Source: Gambelia wislizenii
Lineage: Eukaryota > Chordata > Lepidosauria > Squamata > Crotaphytidae
Assembly: GCA_030847615.1 (NCBI GenBank)
Contig: JAUMIR010000004.1
Coordinates: 75,485,001-75,549,000, forward strand
Direction: 5' to 3'
Length of the DNA: 64,000 bases
Below, piece after piece: positions 11,704 to 25,000 of the stretch; positions within the stretch are counted from its first letter, which is position 1, and every line of letters starts with the position of its first letter. The translations under genes were made by a program, and so were the position numbers. The notes beneath the pieces are model-generated. The model was not told the DNA's origin and did no database searches. It was given only the letters and a program-made list of their open reading frames with translations.

Positions 11704-12584
11704 GTGCGGCAATCTCTCAAATGGTTCCAGGCACATAATATCCTATAAAGAACCCAGGGGTTCCAGGACAACCCCAAATAACCACTTACACTGTAAGAAA
11801 TGTTGAGTTACTTTTTCAGTTTCGGTAAGCATGCAATTAATCTATTACAGGAATCATTTATGTTATAAGAGCCTACTTTATCTCATGCTACCCAAACAGT
11901 TTTATTGTATTGTGTTCCATTGTCCACTCAGCTGTTCCATGCTGTCACCAAGGAAATTTAGCCTTTCTATATCTTCATACAGTCTTGCTTATAAGCAGGC
12001 TAAAACTGGATAGCTGTTGATCAGCCCTCTAGGACTTTTCCAGTTCTTTTTAATTAATTCTCAGGGGTGTAGAGAAAAAAAATTAAGCAGGCACTATCTA
12101 TTAGGAAATCTAAGAGATTTTTTTAATCTCTTAAGCAGAGCATGGGATGTGCTATCCAGAAGTTTGAACAGCTCACCAGCCCACTCTACCCCCCCCCAAT
12201 ATTTAGCAGAGAAAGCAATCAAACTTAGTCTTCTTCATAAGATATATAAGAGTAGTTATACTCACAAATAGTTGTGCACAATCAACACATGTTCATCTTC
12301 TTGAGGAAGGTAAGAGAGGAAAAAAGTAGTATATAGTATCAGAAAAGATGGACGTCTCACACAGGGGGGAGCCCCTTTCACTACATTTCATGGAGAGGGA
12401 GCAGGGAAGGAGAGGGAGAGATATGAGCAGATGAGATGCAGAGAACAAAGGAGAGGCTATGGGATGCAGAAAGAGAGTGGGTGTAGACAAATAAACAGGA
12501 CGTTATCGTAAACATGCTGTGTCTAAACTCCTAGAGAGTAGCATCCAATCTAAATACCAGTGAGTACAAGCGCGTAAAAGGGAG

Positions 12585-12712
12585 CCAGCATAGTGTAGTG
12601 GTTTGAGTGTTGGAATACAACTCTGGAGACCAGGTTTTGATTCCTTGCTTGGCCATGAAGACCCACTGGGTGACCTTTGGCAAGTCACACACTCTCAGCC
12701 TCAGAAAACCCA
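12585..12712 (+). mobile_element. tRNA-derived SINE, head only
   Basis: Contains gtagtggtttgagtgttgg, ggttttgattccttgcttgg and acccactgggtgacctttgg. The tail is missing. Confidence 0.8.
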
Positions 12713-12973
12713 GTGATACCTTCAGGTTATGTATATAAGGTGCATATGAAACATAATGAATTTGATGTTTAGATTTGGATCCAATCTCCCAAGAATATGC
12801 AAATATTCCAATATCAAAAAAAAATCTGAAAACCCAAACTCTTCTGGTTGCAAGCATTTCAGATAAGAGGTAATAGTGCTTCATGTTTTCTGCTGTTGTT
12901 ATCTTTTTGGTAGGATTTCTTAACCAGATTGTGGTTTGTGATGTGCTAATCTGGAATATTTTTCATTAACCAG

Positions 12974-13083
12974 TACATGCCAATGAGAAACTTCCAGAGA
13001 GATGGTTCAGATATGCCACAGCACAATGGTTTCCCAGAGAGGTCAGGTCCAAGATGGGGCCAGTTTTATCCGAAGGAACAAAG
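12974..13083 (+). CDS. Periphilin-like gene, first recognised coding exon
   Basis: The acceptor is cattaaccag and the donor is CAAAG|gtgggt. The exon reads in phase 0 and ends in phase 2 (110 bp), beginning YMPMRNFQRDG and ending FYPKEQ. Two ATGs at its start have poor Kozak contexts (pyrimidine at -3), so an upstream start exon is likely. The composition (Arg, Tyr, Gly, Pro) resembles the periphilin N-terminus. This exon is the least certain at its 5' end. Confidence 0.7.
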
Positions 13084-16000
13084 GTGGGTAATGTTCCCAT
13101 AAAATGTATATTCTGTACCTTCCTCTCACCTTTTAATAAAATTATTTTTTAATAATTTTACAAAAGTGATATGGAACTTAAAAATTGTGTAGCACAATCT
13201 CTGTTCTGTTGCAAGCCACTGTCTGGTATGCATGTTCTCACTTTGGGGATATATTCTCAAAGTATTGATTTCATCTTCCATTTTAGGCAGAGATGATAAT
13301 CTGAACCATGATGTGGAATGAGAAAAGACATAATGTACAGTCGTCCCTTCACATTCACGGGGGTTCCGTTCCGCGGACCCCCGCGAATGTGAAAAATCCG
13401 CGAATAACAAACACCCCTCCCCCTCCCTCCCTAGGCCTTCGCGGGGCCTTGCTAGGCCCCGCAGAGGTCTCCCCGGCCCTCCCTCCCTCCCCAGGCCTTC
13501 ACGGGGCCTTGCTAGGCCCCGCGGAGGTCTCCCCGGCCCTTCCTCCCTCCCTGCCCAGGCCTTCGCAGGGCCTTTCTAGGCCCCGCGGAGGCCTCCCCGG
13601 CCCTCCCTCCCTCCCTCCCCAGGCCTTTGCGGGGCCTTCCTAGGCCCCGCGGAGGTCTCCCCGGCCCTCCCTCCCTCCCTCCCCAGGCCTTCGCGGGGCC
13701 TTGCTAGGCCCCGCGGAGGCCTCCCCGGCCCTCCCTCCCTCCCTCCCTCCCCAGGCCTTCGCGGGGCCTTGCTAGGCCCCGCGGAGGCCTCCCCGGCCCT
13801 CCCTCCCTCCCTCCCTCCCCAGGTCTTCGCGGGGCCTTGCTAGGCCCCGCGGAGGTCTCCCCGGCCCTCCCTCCCTCCCTCCCCAGGCCTTCTCGGGGCC
13901 TTGCTAGGCCCCGCGGAGGTCTCCCCGGCCCTTCCTCCCTCCCTCCCCAGGCCTTTGCGGGGCCTTGCTAGGCCCCGCGGAGGTCTCCCCGGCCCTTACC
14001 CCTCCCTCCCCAGGCCTTTGCGGGGCCTCCGGGGGTCCCACGAAGGCCTCCCCACCCCTCCCCAGGCCTTCGCGGGGCCTCCGGAGGGCCTCCGGGGGTC
14101 CCGTGAAGGCCTCCCCACCCCTCCCCAGGCCTTCGCGGGGCCTCCGGAGGGCCTCCCCACCCCTCCCCAGGCCTTCGCGGGGCCTCCGGAGGGCCTCCGG
14201 GCGTCCCGCGAAGGCCTCCCCACCCCTCCCCAGGTCTTTCACGGGGCCTCTGGAGGCCCCGTGTCGCGGTTTTGGGGGGGCCCGGGGGGCCCTCCCAAAA
14301 ACCGCGAATAACCGAAACCGCGAATGTCAAGTTCGCGAATGTGGAGGGACAACTGTATATACAGGTTGCCCCCCCCCCGCATCCACTGAATTTGGTATCC
14401 ACAGTTTCACTTACCCGCATCCAAAAATAAATGTTCTCTGTAGGTATTTCTAAGTCCTCCAATGTGATTCTATGGTCAGCATCAGTGTTCTTCTCATTAA
14501 AAATAATAGGGTTCCCTATTATCCACAGTTTCAGGTATCCACAGGGGGGCTTGGAACGTATCCCCTGCAGATACAGGAGTCGACCTGTACTGTAATTGTA
14601 CAGTGTGTTGAGTATTTACCTCTCCCACCTACCCACCCTGCATCTTGACTTTTCCACATTTATTGTGTTGCAACCTGGAATTGAAATGGTTTTAATTAAG
14701 CACTGTTACTATTTGATGCAAGTTTTGTTGAAATAGATAAAACAAACTAGGCCTTGTTTGCTGCATAAGTATTAACGTTCCCACCCCTGAGTTACTACTT
14801 AGTAGAAATACCTTTTGTAGTAATGATAGCTATGAGTCTTGGATAGGTCTCTATAAACTCTGTGCATCTGGATCCTGCAGTTTTTACCTATTCTTCTTGG
14901 CAAAATTGCTCCAGCTTTGTCAGGTTGGATGGGGACTGTTGGTAAACATCCACTTTCCAGTCTTTCCTCAGATTCTGAATCAGATTGAGTTCTGAGCTTT
15001 GGGCCTGTGATGATTAGTTATTTCAGTTCCCATCATCCTGCAAGTTCAGCAATTATCTGCAGGCAAAACCAGGTAAAGAAAGGGTTAACTGGAGGTGGGA
15101 TCAAAAGTACCACCTCCAGAGTCACCTCAGTGATGACATCAGTTCACCAGAGAGATCATGACAAATCAGGTCTTGAGAGTGCCAGTTTCAAAAAGGTTAT
15201 GCAGTCGTCACTTCACATTCGCACGGGTTAGGTTCGGAAGACCCCCCACGAATGTGAAAAATCCATGAATAACAGCCCCCCCACCCTCCCTGCCCTCCCA
15301 AAAGTGGCAATGGGACCTTCAGAGGCTCCGTTGCTACTTCCCACCCACCCTCCCCAGAGCGGCAAACCATGAATATGCGGAACAACAATTGTGGAGGAAG
15401 ATCCCCGCGAATGTGAAAAATCCTGAATAATAACAGCCCCCACCCTTCCTGCCCTCCCGAAAGTGGCGAATGTGGAGGGAAGACTGTAAATACTACCTCC
15501 AGAACACGAAGCGGTTAGTTAGACAAAGGGAGACAAAAGGAATGCCTTGGGATGAACACATCACATCCCAAAGGGGGATGAAAGGACAAAGGACTTAAAA
15601 TGGAGGATGCTGTTGAGCCAGTCTGGAACACATAGACTTGCTCCAGCTTCCCCTCTGAATCCAACAGAAGAGTGCTTATTGTGTGAGTAGTTCTAAGGAA
15701 AATGTGTTAGTTAGATTGCATTAGGTCATTATGGTTTTATTTCTCACTTTGGCTGGATGTAACTGAATGCTTTTACTCTTTCTGTAACTCCTAAGATAAA
15801 CCTGGAGAAAGAAGTGCCTTCTTCTTGAGAAATTTGCATGCTTTAAGCCTTGCTTGAATAAAATAAGCTTTTCTAATTTCTCTTTAACTGATGCCTACAC
15901 ATGCCTTGTCTTTTGCTCAGTCATTCTATTCTCTCTGCTTCTGGATAGAAGGGAGGGGGAAGGTACATCTCTGCAGTGGCAGGGGGTTCCAAGGTTACCC

Positions 16001-19000
16001 CACGGTTTCCTCTTGGACCGTGTGTAAAGGGGTGTGCAATTCAAGAGGTGGTGGCAGCTACAGAAGGAAGTGAGACATAGTTCTGAGGGATTTCCAGGCT
16101 AGAGGAATCTCTAAGACTGTATGCTAAAAAGGTAACTTCTGGGGCTCCAAGCAGAGAGCCCCAGGCTAAAGTTACTACAGGGCCATGCTGAAACATTCAG
16201 GTTTTTGTTTCTAAACCACTCCGGTGTTACTTTGGCTGTGTATTTAGAGTCATTGTCCTGATGGAAGCTGAATCTCTCTTGCAGTCTCCTGAAACAGATA
16301 TTCTTCTAGAATAGCCTTTTAATCAGCTCCTTCCATTAACATTGTTGGTTTTGTGCCTCACATAACATTTTACAGGAAGGTCAAAAAGTTTAGTTGTGGT
16401 CTCATTAGAGCAAAGAACATTTTCCTGCATGTTTGCTCTGCCTCCCATATGCTTTTTTGAAGCCTCCAAATGGGCTTTTATATAGGTTTGTTTCAGCAGT
16501 TGCTTTCTTCTCACCATTCTTCCATAAAGCCCAGCTTTGGAGAACATCTAATAGTCGTTCTGTGGATGTTTTGTCCCATCTCAGTTGCATATCCCTCCAG
16601 CTTTATCAGAGTTACCTTTGGCCTCTTGGTTTCTTCTCTGACTGATGCCCTCCTTACCAGTCATTAAGTTTTGTTATCTGGCTTTCTCTAGGCAGAGTCA
16701 TAGCTGAGCCATTTTCTTTCCCTTTTGCAATAAAGGCTTTAGCAGTGCTCTGTGGGATATTCTTAGTTTGGGGTGCTTTTTGACAACCCAACTCTAATTG
16801 ATGCTTCTGCACAACTTTATCCCAGATTGGTTTTGATTCCTCCTTGGTTTTCCAGATCCTGTTTATTAAAATATGCAGTCCAATGAACTCTGTGGCCTTC
16901 CATAAACACATACAGTTGTCCCTTCACATTTGCAAGGGTTTGGTTCCAGGACCCCCTGTGAATACCCAAATCCGTGAATACTCAAGTCCCATTATATGCA
17001 ATGGCATAGCAAAATGGTGTCCCTTATATAAGATGGCAAAATCAAGGTTTGCTTTTTGAATTATTATATTTTTAAGAATATTTTCAAGCCGTAAATACTT
17101 AAAACCGTGAATGCCAAATCCATGAATGTGGAGGGACAACTGTATATTTAATCTGAGGTCATGTGGCACTAGAACTGCACATAGGTAGACACCCTTCAAC
17201 TACTCATGTTACTTCTGCAGGAAGTGGGTTTTGCACCAGAATGTATTTAATAATGACACAGCAAAGGCAATGAATACTTCTACAACCAACAGGGATCCCC
17301 CCCTTTTTTTTCCTTAACATTTTGTGTCACAATAAAAATATTTTGCACTTTCACAGTGTTGAGTATCTTGTATACCTCCAGTGGTAAAAGTGCCAATTAA
17401 ATTCATTTCAATTCCAGGTTGTAACACAACAAAATGTGGAAAGGTTGGAGGGGAGTGAATACTTCTGCAAGACACTGTATATACATGCCATGCGAGTAAG
17501 GCTTACACATGGGAGGAAGGAGACTGAAGTTTGAGCATGAGGCAGGACTATTTTAAAAGTTCGGGGGAGCAATGAGAGATTGCACATAAAGTGTATTAAA
17601 AACGGGAGGGGTTCAGTAATTGCTAGTACTGTAATGGGAAAGTGAGTTTGTGGGTAGAGAGCTGTAGAGTCAATACAGCTGCTCTGATCAGAACCTACTA
17701 CATGTTCCTCTGCTTTGAAGCCTGTGGTGACTCTTATTAAAGAGCGACAGCAAATCATACAGAAGGTTATGAATGTTTGTGTCTCTGCAGGGAATATGAT
17801 GACAAATTTAACAACTGCAGAGATTCCTACCGAGGCCGTGGTTGGAGACATCCCAAAGGATATTTCCATGAGAAGCATCACTACCGTGGCCATTCTTACA
17901 GAGGACCTAAAAGAAGCTTCTCAAAAGGTTGAGTTTGGGGGTGGGAAGATAGTATGCAAGAAAGATAGAAAAAGAGGCAGCACTAAATACAGTTGTTCCT
18001 TCATATTCTCTGGGGTTTGGTTCCAGGACCCCCCCCCCCCCCCGTATATACCAAAATCCGTGAATATTCAAGTCTCATTATATGCAATGGCATAGCAAAA
18101 TGGTGTCCCTTATATAAGATGGCAAAAATCAAGGTTTGCTTTTGGGATTATTATTTTTTTATTAATATTTTTTATTATGTTACACAGCCAACTCAAATTC
18201 AATTCATATTTTATATATTCTCTCTAAGTATATGTAACTATTACATTACATTCCTAAAAAAAAAATATGTCTTGAAAAATTTCAGAACACTCTAATTATA
18301 TTGTTTTAAATATATTATCTATACTAACACAAACGTGTTCTTCTCTTCTTTGTACCTTTTTTTTTTTACATAATTCTATACAACTTCCAATCATATCCCC
18401 GATTCCCCAGGGTTTTACTAAAAAAAATATTAAAAAATAAATAAATAAATAAATACAGTTGTCCCTCTGTATCCACGGATTTAAGTATTCATGGCTTGAA
18501 AATATTATTTAAAAAATAATAATCTAAAAGACAAAACTTGATTTTGCCACCTTATATAAGGGACACCATTTTGCTATGCCATTGCATATAATGGGACTTG
18601 AGTATTCATGGGTTTTGGTATCCATGGGGGGGGGGGTCCTGGAACTAAACTCCAGCGAATATGAAGGGACAACTGTAATGATTTCCATTCACCAAATTCA
18701 TCTTGATTCTTCTAATTTTATCAAATCTTCAAGTTTAATTTGACCCTTACACTATGATTATACAGAAGACTAGAAATCTTGAAAATTTCATACACTAAAT
18801 ACCAAGATTTTTTCCAAAACCTTGTATTTGCTAGTCTTTAGCCCATCTTTATAAGTCAAATCTATCCAAACTTTTCCATTCCCCCCCCCCCAAATTTTTT
18901 AATTGGAGTCCATTCCTTCTCAATTGAGCTACCTGTCTTATCTTTTAGTAAGGCGGTTAGCTTATCCATTATTATCTTTTAAAGAATATTTTCAAGCCGT

Positions 19001-22000
19001 GAATGCTTAAATCTGTGAATACCAAATCCGTGAATACGGAGGGACAACTGTACTTTAGCCTCATAGAGGTACTGAAAAATGTATACAGGACCCTATTACT
19101 GTCGTAAAATGCCCACATTATCTGGTTTTGTTTATGTTCCCATGTTTTATTGGTATCTATTTATAGGAAGATTCTGTTAGTCCCAATACTTGCCCTGAAA
19201 AGAATGAATAAAACAATTACCCCAAACATCATGGAATACAGCAGAGCCCTTTCCATTTCATTTAATTCTAAGTATGTTTCTCTGTCTCCAGGTAGTTACC
19301 AGTATGCTTCGCGTTCCCCCTGCTTAGTTGATATTACGGTAAGGTGCTGGTTAGTTCCCAAGTGAGGCTGGGAATTGTACAGTCTCTGGGCCATTTACAG
19401 TTCTCAAAGATCTTTCTGTGCAGCTCTACAGTCTCTCCTGGACTTACTTGTTCTTATTTTTTTAAAAATTTGGGACAATAAAAGAGAAGCATTATGTTTG
19501 CAGAGGGTGTGATTCTCCATTTATATTCTACCCAACCTCCATACCTTTTGTTAGCCCCCAAATCACATTTTTAGAAAGTAAAAAGTGACCTCCTGGTCAC
19601 TTCTGGTTTTGGAAAAATGGGTAGGTGAAGCCAGTGGGAATGTGAAGAGAAAGCGGTGGATGTGGCTCCCAGTGTTTCTTCAGGTACCCAGATATCAGAA
19701 ATAGGTACAATAGGGTGGTTTCCTACCCTATGCTACATTGTTGATTGTTACATTAGAATCAAAGAAACATGATTGCAGAAAAGTCACAACAAAACATTAA
19801 GGCACTTAGAGAATGAGACAAAGACGAAGCTACAGAACTGACTATGATGTTTCATCTTGGACTGCAAAATTGGCAGTGTTCTAGATGAAGGACCACAGGT
19901 CTTCCAAGATGTAATCACGTTTAAAAGAAACAAACTCCTCTCTCTAAGTCTCTTGATTACATAATTGAGAATACTCTATTTACCATTTCTTTTAACATGA
20001 TTGGTTATTAAAGAGAATGTTGTGTACTAAACCCAGTGTCTTGTATTTCTGGAAGGCACAACACTTTCTAAGTTTCATCAGGCCCTGTTCTTTTTAACTG
20101 TGGGTACAATTTTACTCGTCCAGAATTTGGAGCAGACACCATTAGAATCGGAATATATCTTTTATAGATCACTGAAAAAATGTTCACCTTCTCTGTTCTG
20201 TGCCATGTTTGTTGTCCATCTGAACTGAGTTTTGCTGAAAGTCATTAAGGCAACATGGGTGTTAGTAGTGAGCAGTTTACCAGGTTTGCAAACCATTGGC
20301 TCTGATCTTGCTGTATATTTGATCATATCATATCCTGTTCTAAGAAACCAGTGTTGCAAGGAGTTGAAGTCCACAAAACTTCAGAACACTTTGGAATTAC
20401 GAATGCCAACAGAGTATAAAAGTTGTGAACAGAAAGACAAATAAATAAATACTAGGCAGCTGTGAAAGTGACAGGAGCCCTGTCAGAATAGACTGAAGTA
20501 GACAGCCCTAGAGCTGACTTTCTGTTCCTCCACTGTAGCCAAATAAAAAAGAAAATCATTCTGAAAAGATGGAAGCACATACAGCAATCTCCAAGAAGAC
20601 TGAACAAGGCAAAGAAGATTCCCCATCTTCAGTAAAGAAAAGTGATTCACCCAAGGTAATTATGGGAGATGGCTACACTTTCTGGTCACAGGTGAAGCTT
20701 CGAAGGCTATGAAAGAGATGTTCAGAGTACTAGCTTCTGTGGGATAAGAATTTTGTACATAATATGTTGTTGACAGAGGGACGTTTTATGTATGGGCAGA
20801 ATGCAGACATAGATACAAAGGCTTGAAGTGTGCTCTGTCATTTGTCACTGTGTGTGTAGCTGCTGCAGTGCCATGAAACTGATGTACTTTCCTGCAGCTT
20901 TAGATGAAGCCTAAGAGTACATCTGAACTCTACAGTACAGTTAGCTTTTTGATACTGTTTTAACTGTCATGGCTCTGTCCTATGTAATCCTGTCATACAT
21001 AGTGTCAGTGAGGTCTGCATGGGAGTACTACAGCATCAGAGCTTTTTAGCAGAGAATATTAAGTGCTTCATCAAAGTATAAATCCCAATATAAGTTCTCA
21101 TGGGAACTGACAACAATAAATAAAACAATTTAAACTTAAGCTCCAGAAGTGACTACAGGGTGCAATAATTTAAGTTCAATTTACTGGGTTTTCTTTTGCC
21201 ATTTGTATAGGTGGATCTGAAGGCCACAAACACAATCATATCTCCATCTGAATTTAGTTTTCGTTTGACTGAATCCTCAACATATCCACAGAACAAAGAG
21301 GAAATGCTTTCTAAGAAGAAAGAAGAATCTAAGTTGGTATGAACTCAAATTGTTCTCTGTTTGTTGCTAAGAACTGATAAACTATTGAGGTGGGTGGAAG
21401 GTGATATCCCTGTTGACTGAAGTGTCCAGTGTCCATCCTCTGGAAGAGGTCAACCTTCTGACATTCCAGATCTTCGTGAAAAGGCTCAAGTGGATAGTTA
21501 ATGTTTGAAGTTGTGGGTTCACAGTGTTGAGCATCAGTATGGTAAGTGCAGCAAAATGGTTTAAAATCTCTGCTTAGTGTACTGACACTGACAGAAGGAG
21601 TGATCTTAGGAAGTTGAGTTCTAGATCACTTCTTTTTGAAGGTCTCTCATGAGCCTAAAATAACCTCAGAGGAGTGCCAAGTCATAGTGAAGTTACCCCC
21701 AGGAGGGTTGGGGGAAAATGATTTTGGGATGGGCAGCTGGGATCTTTCCAAAGTCTGCTGGGGGCCAGTGTACTCCCATAACCCACCAGCAGTTGTCCGC
21801 TGTTGATTTATTTCCCGTCACCCAGCCTGCTAACCAAATCTAAACCCTTGTTCAGCATATACATGGCCTCTCTTGACTCATATGACAGAAGGAAATACAG
21901 TACAATGGAATTTGATCATCATGCTACTCACTCCAAACTTCTGAAGCCCTCACCCAGCAACTTCATATAGAGGTTAATGATCATGAAGAGTAAATCAGAA

Positions 22001-25000
22001 CCTTGCAGGACTGCAAAAATGTCTTGATGACCACAAACTGACCATCCAAATGTATGCATATATTATATATTATAACAGTGTATATTTCAAAGCAGCTTTT
22101 CATTCCCTGGTATGGGTCTGTTATGGCATTAGTGTTTAGCAAACTCTTCCTTTTTCTGTTTTCAAAATTTTCCAAGTCCAAGAAACCAAACAGGATGTGA
22201 TTCTTAGCATGACTGATTTTTCATTAGTTGTTGAACTGGTTGCTCTTCTTGATGTAGTAGCCATGTGGACTCTAATGTCTATTTGCTGAATGCTGTCACT
22301 ATTTGGGGTCAGACTAGATAGCCCATGAGACTCTGGGAGTCTGCAAAGTCTTTTTTCTTTAATTATCAGGCCTAGTCAATATTCTTTACTAATCAAGTCT
22401 ATGTTCCATAAACATACGATATGCTGATGCAAACAAATTCTTTCTCTTATAACGGTCAAACTGTACCCAAATGTTCCTAAGCTATCTTGCCTTGTACTTT
22501 CTGAACTATCAACAATTGTCTCAAGGAAGGGAAATTGCTGACACCAGAGACACTAGAGAAAGGGAGGAGGGAATTGCTTTTTGCATACTGTCATTACTGT
22601 ATAAAAGTATTCTGTCACCATAGCTCTTGGCTCTGACTCTTTGGAAGGTATTCCAGTCAGGCCCACCGGTGTAATAAAACTCACTTTCCAATCCGTGGAT
22701 CTGCTGTTCCATGATTTCTGCAACATTGAGAGCGAAGAGGCATTTATTCCTTGGGAAATGTAAAAACTGAAGTGGTATGGACTGGTTAGCTCCTTTTTAG
22801 TTATGTGTGTGTAGAGACAAGAATGTGATACACATCTGCCCAACTAGTTGTGTTCTAGTGTTCTAGGTCAGTCTTTAATCCCCACTCTGTATGTGTGCGC
22901 GCGCACACATGTGCAGGACAAGGATGTGCAGACAAAGACTCCATGCAATGCACAAAGCTACACAAGCAGTTGGTTCTTCAGATAATATAACGGGCATAAC
23001 GGGCATATATATATTCCATTTGTAGCCCCCTTTCCCTGCTACATCCCCATTGCTTGAAACCTAAGCTTCCTTGAAGGAGAGGTAGTTTTCACATACTGTA
23101 CTGAATCACAAACTTGAAAATAGGATTACATGCGTCTCTTTCGGGAATGTAGCACAGAGAACGAAGCTCCCCTCTCATACGCTTCTGTGTCCTCTAGTAT
23201 CATCTTCATTCACTGTTCAGCAAGAAGTGCTGGAAATGCAGCCTTGCTGCTCCCCCTCTCCTTTATGTAATACTTGTGTATAATTTCCAGTGGTGTTAAA
23301 AGCCCATAGGCATTCCAATTAAACAGTTCCCTCTGAGAGTCTTGCTGAAGCAATACTCCTGAATTTATTGCTTCTCTAGCGTCTTCCCATTATTGTTTTT
23401 ACATTGCCTGTCTCTATAGGATTTCTCTTCTCTCTTCACATCTTGTCTTTCGCTTTCCTCACCTTGCCTTTTTCACCCCACCCTTCAAGTAAGCACTTCC
23501 ACAAATTACATTTTCAGCCCAGTTTGCTTGTAATTTGAAATGAGAATTGCTTAATAAAGATGATGATGCATCAGAATGGTGAGATAAAATCACTTCACAT
23601 TTGCTTTGTTTTGTTTTTGTTCTGCTATGTGGTTGTGCATATTCTTAATAGTGATTTTTGACGGTGTTTTGTGTTCTGTAAATGTCCAGGGCGGTTTGAG
23701 TAGGAACATAAATTTGATAATTTCATTTTTTAAAAATCTACTACTACTACTAATATTAAACCTCTTTGCTGTCTAGGGATCTTGGAGCGCATAAAGGTAT
23801 ACCTTTTTAAAAGAGGATTTGAGGTAGTATTTTCTTTATCTTGTGAAGCAACCATGGCTTCCTTCTCCTCATTCACATCCTTGCAGTACTCTGGTCTTAT
23901 AAGCTTTGTTATCTCTCTGGCTTTTCTTCACAAACGAAGATTCAGGAAGGACTCATCCCGTGCTTTCTGCAAGCGCGCTGATGACTAAAAGGGCCAATCT
24001 GAGATAAACAAGTCCAGTTGCAGAAAGCACAGCAGAAGGGCTCCTTCGGTGATGTTTCTGGATTGTGATTCCTTCTGCGTTGTCGTTTCTCTTCAAGACT
24101 TGTTCGGCGTGAGTTTTCAAATAAGGCTGCAGCATTGTGGATAGTGCGTCTCCATGCCTCCCAATGGGAGGCCAGGGCGGACCATTGTTGGTGATCAATT
24201 TGGCCGAGCCTGAGATGTTGTTTCAGGGAGTCCTTGTATCGCTTTTTTGGAGCGCCCCACTTACGCTGACCCGTGGCGAGTTCACCGTAGAGTAGTATTT
24301 TTGGGAGGCGATGGTCCTCCATCCTAGAAACGTGCCCTGCCCAACGCAGCTGTGTTCTCAATATCATGGCCTCAGTGCTGGTGTTCCCTGCTTGCTCAAG
24401 GACAGCAACATTCATCACATAGTCAGTCCAGTGTATATTTAGGATTGTATAGTAATTAAGCAATATAGGTGTAGTTTTTAATAAAAGTGATGTAACACCC
24501 AGTCAAGATATGCAGCATGTTGTGGACATGTTACCAGAATCGAACAGTCTTTTAAATCTGTGCTTGAAACCAAGGATGGAGCGGCTGCTTTGGGGTGTTG
24601 GTGATTTCTCTGCTTAGGTTTTTGATGCTTTAAGCTATTGTGGCTGTAGGCTTGTGGCCTCCCCTCTCTCCCACTCTCTCTATGGAAAAACAGGCTACTT
24701 CCTCTCTTAAGTATTTTTAACTATTCTTATTTTCTTTGGGTCTTCTTTAGTTTTCCTTAAACACTGAAAGATGCCTATATCTTTACAGAGAAGGTATTCT
24801 TCTGTTAAGTTTTCTTATTTTTTTGTTGTTGATTTTTCAACATTTTAAAAGATTTTGCTTAGAATTATTTTTAAAAATGTACTTTTTTGTATTTTGTTTT
24901 TATTTTATTTTATTTTATTTTGTATTCTTGTATGTTTTAAAACTTTTTGCTGGAACCATAAAAAGATTCCTGAACTGTCTACGGAAGTGGTAGATGTGAT

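Larger units (their letters stand above)
10675..12584. other. Upstream flank of the periphilin-like gene
   Basis: Apart from the MITE at 11175 and the SINE at 11452, nothing was recognised. The missing first exon and promoter may lie here or further upstream. No CpG-island-like promoter sequence was seen outside the transposon cores. Confidence 0.35.
14601..17477 (-). mobile_element. Tc1-like transposon, broken by two insertions
   Basis: The left end is cagtgtgttgagtatttacc and the right end is gtgaatacttctgcaagacactg, with TA flanks. Subterminal repeats match (gttgcaacctggaattgaaa and tttcaattccaggttgtaac). Removing the LTR at 15006-16179 and the MITE at 16913-17142 leaves about 1.47 kb, a normal Tc1 length. 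Confidence 0.85.

Noticed and set aside
13308..14462. Pro/Leu/Gly-rich open frames of 110-164 codons
   Set aside because: Same cause: the GC-rich core of the element at 13338-14355. No conserved domain or splice support.
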